Assembly (NCBI GenBank): GCA_018296165.2
Contig: JACKQL020000005.1
Span: 930,001-994,000 of the forward strand
Origin: Termitomyces sp. T153
Taxonomy: Eukaryota > Basidiomycota > Agaricomycetes > Agaricales > Lyophyllaceae
DNA length: 64,000 nt
Reading direction: 5' to 3'
Below are positions 59,161 to 64,000 of the stretch, in pieces; the first letter of the stretch is position 1, and every line of letters starts with the position of its first letter. A program made the translations under genes and the position numbers. The notes beneath the pieces are model-generated. The model did no database searches and was not told where the DNA came from. It was given only the letters and a program-made list of their open reading frames with translations.

Positions 59161-59860
59161 GAACATAACAGAGAGCAAAAACAACCAAAGATGATATGAA
59201 ACACATCACGTTAAAGAAGAAGATCCCAAAATAACAAGGGCATGGAGACTGACAAATGATATTCCATGTCACAGAAAAAAACAGAGAAGAGAAGAAGTTG
59301 TATGTTGTACAGTCAGGACAGAGACAGAAAAGCCCAGAAGCCCAATGGTAGACCAAAGGTGGACCAAAGGACAGACAAACAAAATTATTGTTATATGGTA
59401 TGGATTCCTAGCAGGGAAATAGCACAGTTGACCAAAGGACAAATGGTCCAAAACATTGTACGTTGTATATCAGAGTGTATTTGCAACGGGACTTTTCACT
59501 CCTTTGAGTGCAAGGCGAATAAGCCCCGAGTGGAAAGTCCTTGGCAGTTTCTGGCCTGATTGCCGTGGGAGCCGATGAGTTGCCTTGTCACGCTGACCCA
59601 ATTTGGGAAGGAGGCACAACCTCGCGCAGCCTATTCTACGTTGCAAACAATTTCAAGTCTCGAGTTATGGCTGGCAATGTTACATGCGGCTTTACAGCTG
59701 CTACTTTTTCTCTTCTGTTTCCCACTTTTCCTCCGCCACTCTGTCGGCAGCGAAGTTAGTGCTTATCAACCTGTCAATCAAGCTGTCCATCATTGTTGCC
59801 TAATTCCATTTCGGCTGAGTTCAAGTTCCAGTAGAACTAGAACTAGCGTTGTAAATACGG
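59161..59860. other. Transition from CpG-poor to CpG-containing DNA, no gene
   Basis: CpG returns from about 59,470. Frames at 59560-60105 and 59603-59803 have no motifs. Confidence 0.4.
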
Positions 59861-60565
59861 CTATAACTATTTGTGAACCCCTTGAACCCCATGAACCCCA
59901 TGAACCCATGTCACATACTAAATGTGACAAAGTGAATAAGTCCCAATCTCTGTCAAGATCTCTCTGTACGACGTACGGCGTGCTGCGTAGTATGTCGAAT
60001 ATACCATTATTGTGTCAGTACTCGCCCGGGACGTGCACGTCAAATATCACACCATTGTGCCATAATCAAATTCTAAAATGGTGTTCAAGCAGTCTCAACT
60101 CATGACATTATGATTCCAATTTTCGAGTGTTCCTCATGATCAGTGAGTTTTATGTTCACTCATCCTCCAATATATATCAAATGCTGTCCTCAATGCTCAT
60201 TTTGCCTTGCCTACAAGAGCCACCAATTCTCAATCTGAAGGGGCACCTGGAGAGGCACGGCCACAGGTTGGTGGAGGTCAATATGCTTGCTGCTGATACG
60301 AAGCGCAGTGGCTTGTCCAACCGAGCCTGTGGGGAATGCCGAGAGCAATGGCACGATCGTCGAAATTGTCCTGAGCTCCAATAGAGTCTTGACGTCGACC
60401 ACATACCGAGTAAATAGTATATAATTGTGGTTGCAAACAATGATATAGAACTAGTTAGCACACTTGGGTCTGCTATTCTACCGTCTGCTCGATGTCACCC
60501 AGTGTGACATAGGTTCATTAGGTTCATAGGGTTCACGGGGTTCATGGGGTTCACAGATAGTTTTA
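59861..60565 (+). mobile_element. Small MULE-like element with repeat-built inverted ends
   Basis: The inverted ends 59861-59918 and 60501-60565 share ACTATYTGTGAACCCC, several GAACCCCAT-like 9-bp units and a terminal ATGTCACA phrase. Inside, 60190-60384 (plus) ends in CGECREQWHDRRNC, a CCHC zinc knuckle (C-x2-C-x4-H-x4-C) as found at the C-terminus of Mutator-like transposases. It is about 0.7 kb, too short for a full transposase, so a deletion derivative is likely. No target duplication could be established. Confidence 0.55.
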
Positions 60566-60691
60566 CCCTGCAAACACTCTATTGTATTGTAATGACAAGA
60601 AGAAGAGAAGAAATAAATAAAATACGTTGTATATTGTACGTTATATATGGATAGCAGGGATAGCATGTATATATTTATATTCGTAATCTAA

Positions 60692-60750
60692 CGAGAAGAA
60701 GAAGAGAAGAAGAAAGAGAAGAAGGAAGAAGGAAGGAAGGAAGAAGAAAA
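60692..60750. repeat. Purine-only GAA/GGAA low-complexity tract
   Basis: Almost continuous G/A on the plus strand, built of GAAGAAGA and GGAAGGAA units. Confidence 0.85.
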
Positions 60751-61602
60751 GGACAAACAGATACATACGGTTGTATGGATCTGCGTCGAAAAGTTTGAGG
60801 ACAAATTCAAACTCCGCTAAGTATCAAGAATCAAACCGGTCCAGAAACCACATCTCGATCTCCAGTGTAATATGCAATGGTTCCTTCATACTAGAATATC
60901 ATTACTCTGACTTGTGTCGGGAACACATTAGGCGAACCAGGTTTGACTAGGACATATCAGGCCTGACTCGGTGCGTCTCTGAGTCCGAAGGAACTTAGTT
61001 GAGTAGGAGTCAGACGGTGGTGATCACTGATCCTTCAGGAATTTTCGACGAACATGCTCAATCAACTGTTAGAAAGCGATGACAATGCACTCAGGTTGTA
61101 GTTCAATTTGAAAACTGAAACAGAAGGTGGCTCCCTTCACTGCTGGGCGTCTTTGTGGAAATATCTCGTGTCTTGCTAGGACCCCAAGAACCGAGTTACT
61201 CAGAACTTCAATTGGGTTGTCTCTCTTAGCATGGAATGTACCTTCTTCTTTAGCATATCCATCAATTGCGAATCTAGTAGCGCAATTATACTGACCAAGA
61301 GACGCAAATCTCGTGAGTAATCGGACACAGAGAAGAACGGGAATCACTCCACACGAATTCATGGACTTTATCTCAGTATCTCCATTAATTTGCAAGTCCA
61401 TCCTCGAGGAGTGGAGGCAACTCATTCTAGTGCTAGATCCGATCTTATCACAAGCTTTTTTTGCATTACAAACTTCTTTGGTCTGAAGCTCGGGTACCCC
61501 AGTATATATCATTCGTTGTCTTTTCGGGTCACAACCGCTGTCAAAATCTATAAAAACAATCCAATCCTCGCAAAATTCGCCTCGCTTTCTTCCGAACCCC
61601 TC
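60751..61602. other. Upstream region of permease 2
   Basis: CpG-containing, with no family-supported gene; the minus frame 61069-61512 has no motif. TATATA at 61502 and the CTTTCTTCC stretch just before the ATG fit a promoter and leader for permease 2. Confidence 0.4.
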
Positions 61603-64000
61603 ATGTCTGCTTCTGCAAGCGAGAAAGGTGGCTCAGAGTCACTCACATCTGATATCGACGTCCAAGGTCTCGAGAAACTCGGGTACAAACAAGAGCTATC
61701 GCGCGTGAGGTTCCTCCCCTACTTGTTTGTATAATGCTCAAAATCTTTTGTAATAGTCTCGCGGTTTGTTCCACATCCTGTTCAGTGAGTGCACTTCCCA
61801 GTATCCATAAGTGTCCTCAAGGCTGATACACTTCGTAGTGACCACTGGTGGGTCTATCATCTCCACACTCTTTCCAAGCCACTCACTGGTCACCGTTCTC
61901 ATCGTTCTCAGCTATTCTGGCCGTGCGTGAGTATAAGTTCCTCTCCCGTGACACTGCACCTCATGGCATCGTCTACATCTCCTTTTTGCCTTCTCACAGC
62001 TTATGGCCTGTCTGCGCCGATTGCTACCTCATTAATCGGCGGTGGTCCGGCTACAATCCTCTGGGGGTATGCTAGTCTTGCCTCGCTGTCCTCTTCATTC
62101 ATCATTGACATTTGCTTCGAAGTTGGCTTCTCGTCTCCGTTCTCACGCAACCGATCGCGCTTTCCCTTGCAGAAATTTGTTCGGTATACCCCACGTCTGC
62201 AGGCGCATACTATTGGTGTTATCGCCTCACGCCAGCCAGATACCGTCTCGTAGTGTCTTGGATCAATGGATGGCTCTATGCCGTCGGAATTTGGACCATC
62301 AGTCTTTCGGTGACATTCGTACGTCATCTTCATTCTTAAGTACTCACTCAATTCGTCATTAAGGGGCTGATACCAAACTTTCGGAAGGGTACCGCACAGC
62401 TCGTGGTTGCAGGTGTCACGATCTTCCATCCTAATTGGGTCGCAACGCCATGGCAAACATGTACGTACACCTCCCGACATCCAACAACAATTCTCACAGC
62501 TACCTGAAACCTTAGATCTTATATTTATTGCTGTGACAGTATTCACAAGTATCGTCATCTTGTACCTGAACAAAGTTCTCCCAACCATTGATGTAGGTCT
62601 CCGAAGCATTGGATTGAACGAGGATATGATACCTAACAGATGTTAGATCCTATCAGCTATTTGGACTCTCTTCGGGATTATCGGTATCCTACTTTCATCC
62701 CTCACCCACATGGGGGAGCGCTCATTTAATTATTTTCTGCCCCATTTAGCCATCCTGATCGGGTTCTCAGTAAAAGCCGCCTCTGGTCGGCGTTCAGCTT
62801 CATTTGCGCTGGGGCATTTCGATGCCTCATCAGCTGGGTGGACACCTGGATGGGCATTTTTCATCGGGTTATTGCCTGTGAGATTTCTTGCCGCCATGCT
62901 TGTTGCACTTCACTAATCGACGAACGTTCGACGTCACCTTAGCCTGGTGAGTTCAATCGTCACCTCCATGGTATGGTTCAACAAGACCGAGACATTTACA
63001 GCATACACATATGCTGGTATTGGAATGAGTATGCTTCCGTCCTTATCGATCTTTGTATGGAATCTCAATTCCGTGGTTTTCAGCAACCAGCATGTCTGAG
63101 GAAGTACGTCATCCCGCTATCCAGGTACCCCAGGCAATTGCCTATTCTATCCCTATTGGCACGATCAGCGGCCTCTTGTTCCTTCTTCCTATCGTATTTA
63201 CGCTGCCCGATATTCAAACTCTCCTTGCGGGTATGTTTGTTCCCTCTTTTCCCTCCAACTAAAGACATTAACCGTTCATTCTTCAGTTCCTGGTGGACAG
63301 CCAATTGGTGTCATGTTCACTCTCATCATGGGTTCGAAATCGGGCGGATTTGGAATGGTAAGCACTTAAACATTCTTAAATTTCGAGAAAGAACACCCGC
63401 CGAAATCTCGTCTAGTGGTTCATCAGTATGTTTTCCAACGAACCTATCACATCACCTTAACAGAGCTTCCTACATCAGTCTTCGGCATTGGCCTCTTTTG
63501 TGCCATATCTATCTGCTGCGCTGCCTCTCGCGGGACCTGGTCTTTCGCACGGGACAAAGCCATTCCCTTCCATCACATATTCTCCCGCATCTCGGGTGAT
63601 GCCTCCTCAGATGCTTCCTTGGTCCCTTTCAATGCGCACCTCCTTTCCACCACTATCCAGCTCCTCCTCGGCTTGATCTATCTTGGCTCCAGTGCAGCAT
63701 TCAACGCCTTTGTCGGCGTCGGTGTAATTTGTTTAGGAGCGAGCTATGCGATGCCTATAGCAATTTTGTTATTCGGGAAGGAAGGGAGGAAACAGGTGCG
63801 CGAGGCACCGTTTTCACTTGGCAGGTGGGGGTGGTGGCTTAATGTTGCTGCGTTTTTGTGGCTTTCACTTGAGATGGTGTTGTTTTCCATGCCAGCGGTC
63901 ATTCCTGTTGATCGTGTTTCAATGAGTATGTGTTTTTCATTTGTAGGAGTGCAACGTAATGTGCTCATTTGTAATCAATAGATTACGCCAGTGTGGTGTT
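61603..64000 (+). CDS. Amino-acid permease of the APC superfamily, paralog 2 (3' end beyond window)
   Basis: Paralog of the gene at 50758-53277. Exon 1 is 61603-61704 and codes MSASASEKGGSESLTSDIDV and LEKLGYKQEL. Then come SRGLFHILF, GGGPATILWG joined in phase to LLVSVLTQPIALSLA, EICSVYPTSAGAYYWCYRL, VAGVTIFHPNWVATPWQT, ASGRRSASFALGHFDASSAG, EVRHPAIQVPQAIAYSIP, SRISGDASSDAS, APFSLGRWGW and VIPVDRVSM. The final visible exon starts NYASVVF at the window edge. All introns read are short and consistent with paralog 1. Function: uptake of amino acids or related amines at the plasma membrane. No defect seen. It faces away from paralog 1, with the element block between them. Confidence 0.92.

Overview
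This window is fungal DNA, almost certainly from an Agaricomycete basidiomycete. The genes carry many short GT-AG introns (about 45-65 bp). The recognisable families (DUF6534 seven-helix membrane proteins, a VosA-like velvet regulator, a Kre9/Knh1-type GPI protein) fit that class, and the mobile elements (Ngaro/DIRS, Helitron, self-priming chromoviruses) fit it too. A Rhizoctonia/Ceratobasidium-like source is plausible but is inference only.

The window alternates between two compartments. CpG-containing gene islands lie at about 1-3.5 kb, 21.6-39.6 kb, 50.6-54 kb and 59.5-64 kb. Long AT-leaning blocks almost empty of CpG lie at about 3.7-8.7, 16.3-21.6, 39.8-50.5 and 54-59.4 kb. The CpG-poor blocks are stacked, decayed mobile elements whose frames are broken by C-to-T type changes. 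Some CpG-rich DNA inside these blocks is young inserted LTR DNA.

Layout: a truncated velvet regulator gene (minus strand) is followed by three ~250 bp tandem repeats. Next come a decayed non-LTR retroelement RNase H region and a Tc1/mariner element (7,895-16,828). The Tc1 element was split twice, by a solo LTR (8,681-9,881) and by a complete 6.1-kb LTR element (10,186-16,302). That LTR element has no gag or pol. It carries an intron-containing coiled-coil gene on the strand opposite to its own transcription, and this is the most unusual object in the window. Decayed gypsy protease remnants and a 28-bp array lead into the main gene island: an Ngaro-like remnant, a DUF6534 membrane protein, an NAD(P)-binding atypical SDR, translation elongation factor 1B gamma, a mucin-like single-pass membrane protein and a Kre9-like GPI protein.

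The block at 39.6-50.6 kb holds a complete but inactivated chromovirus (42,467-48,579) with LTRs, target-site duplication, a self-priming site and a polypurine tract, inserted into older element remains. Two paralogous amino-acid permease genes point away from each other (50,758-53,277 minus; 61,603 to the window edge, plus). The 8.3 kb between them has been invaded by a Helitron, another solo LTR and a small MULE-like element.

Taken together, the mobile elements give a readable insertion order. Both LTR families show an 11-12 nt complement between the presumed mRNA 5' end and the primer-binding site, as in Tf1-type self-priming elements. Nothing was computed: alignments, identities and splice models were read by eye.
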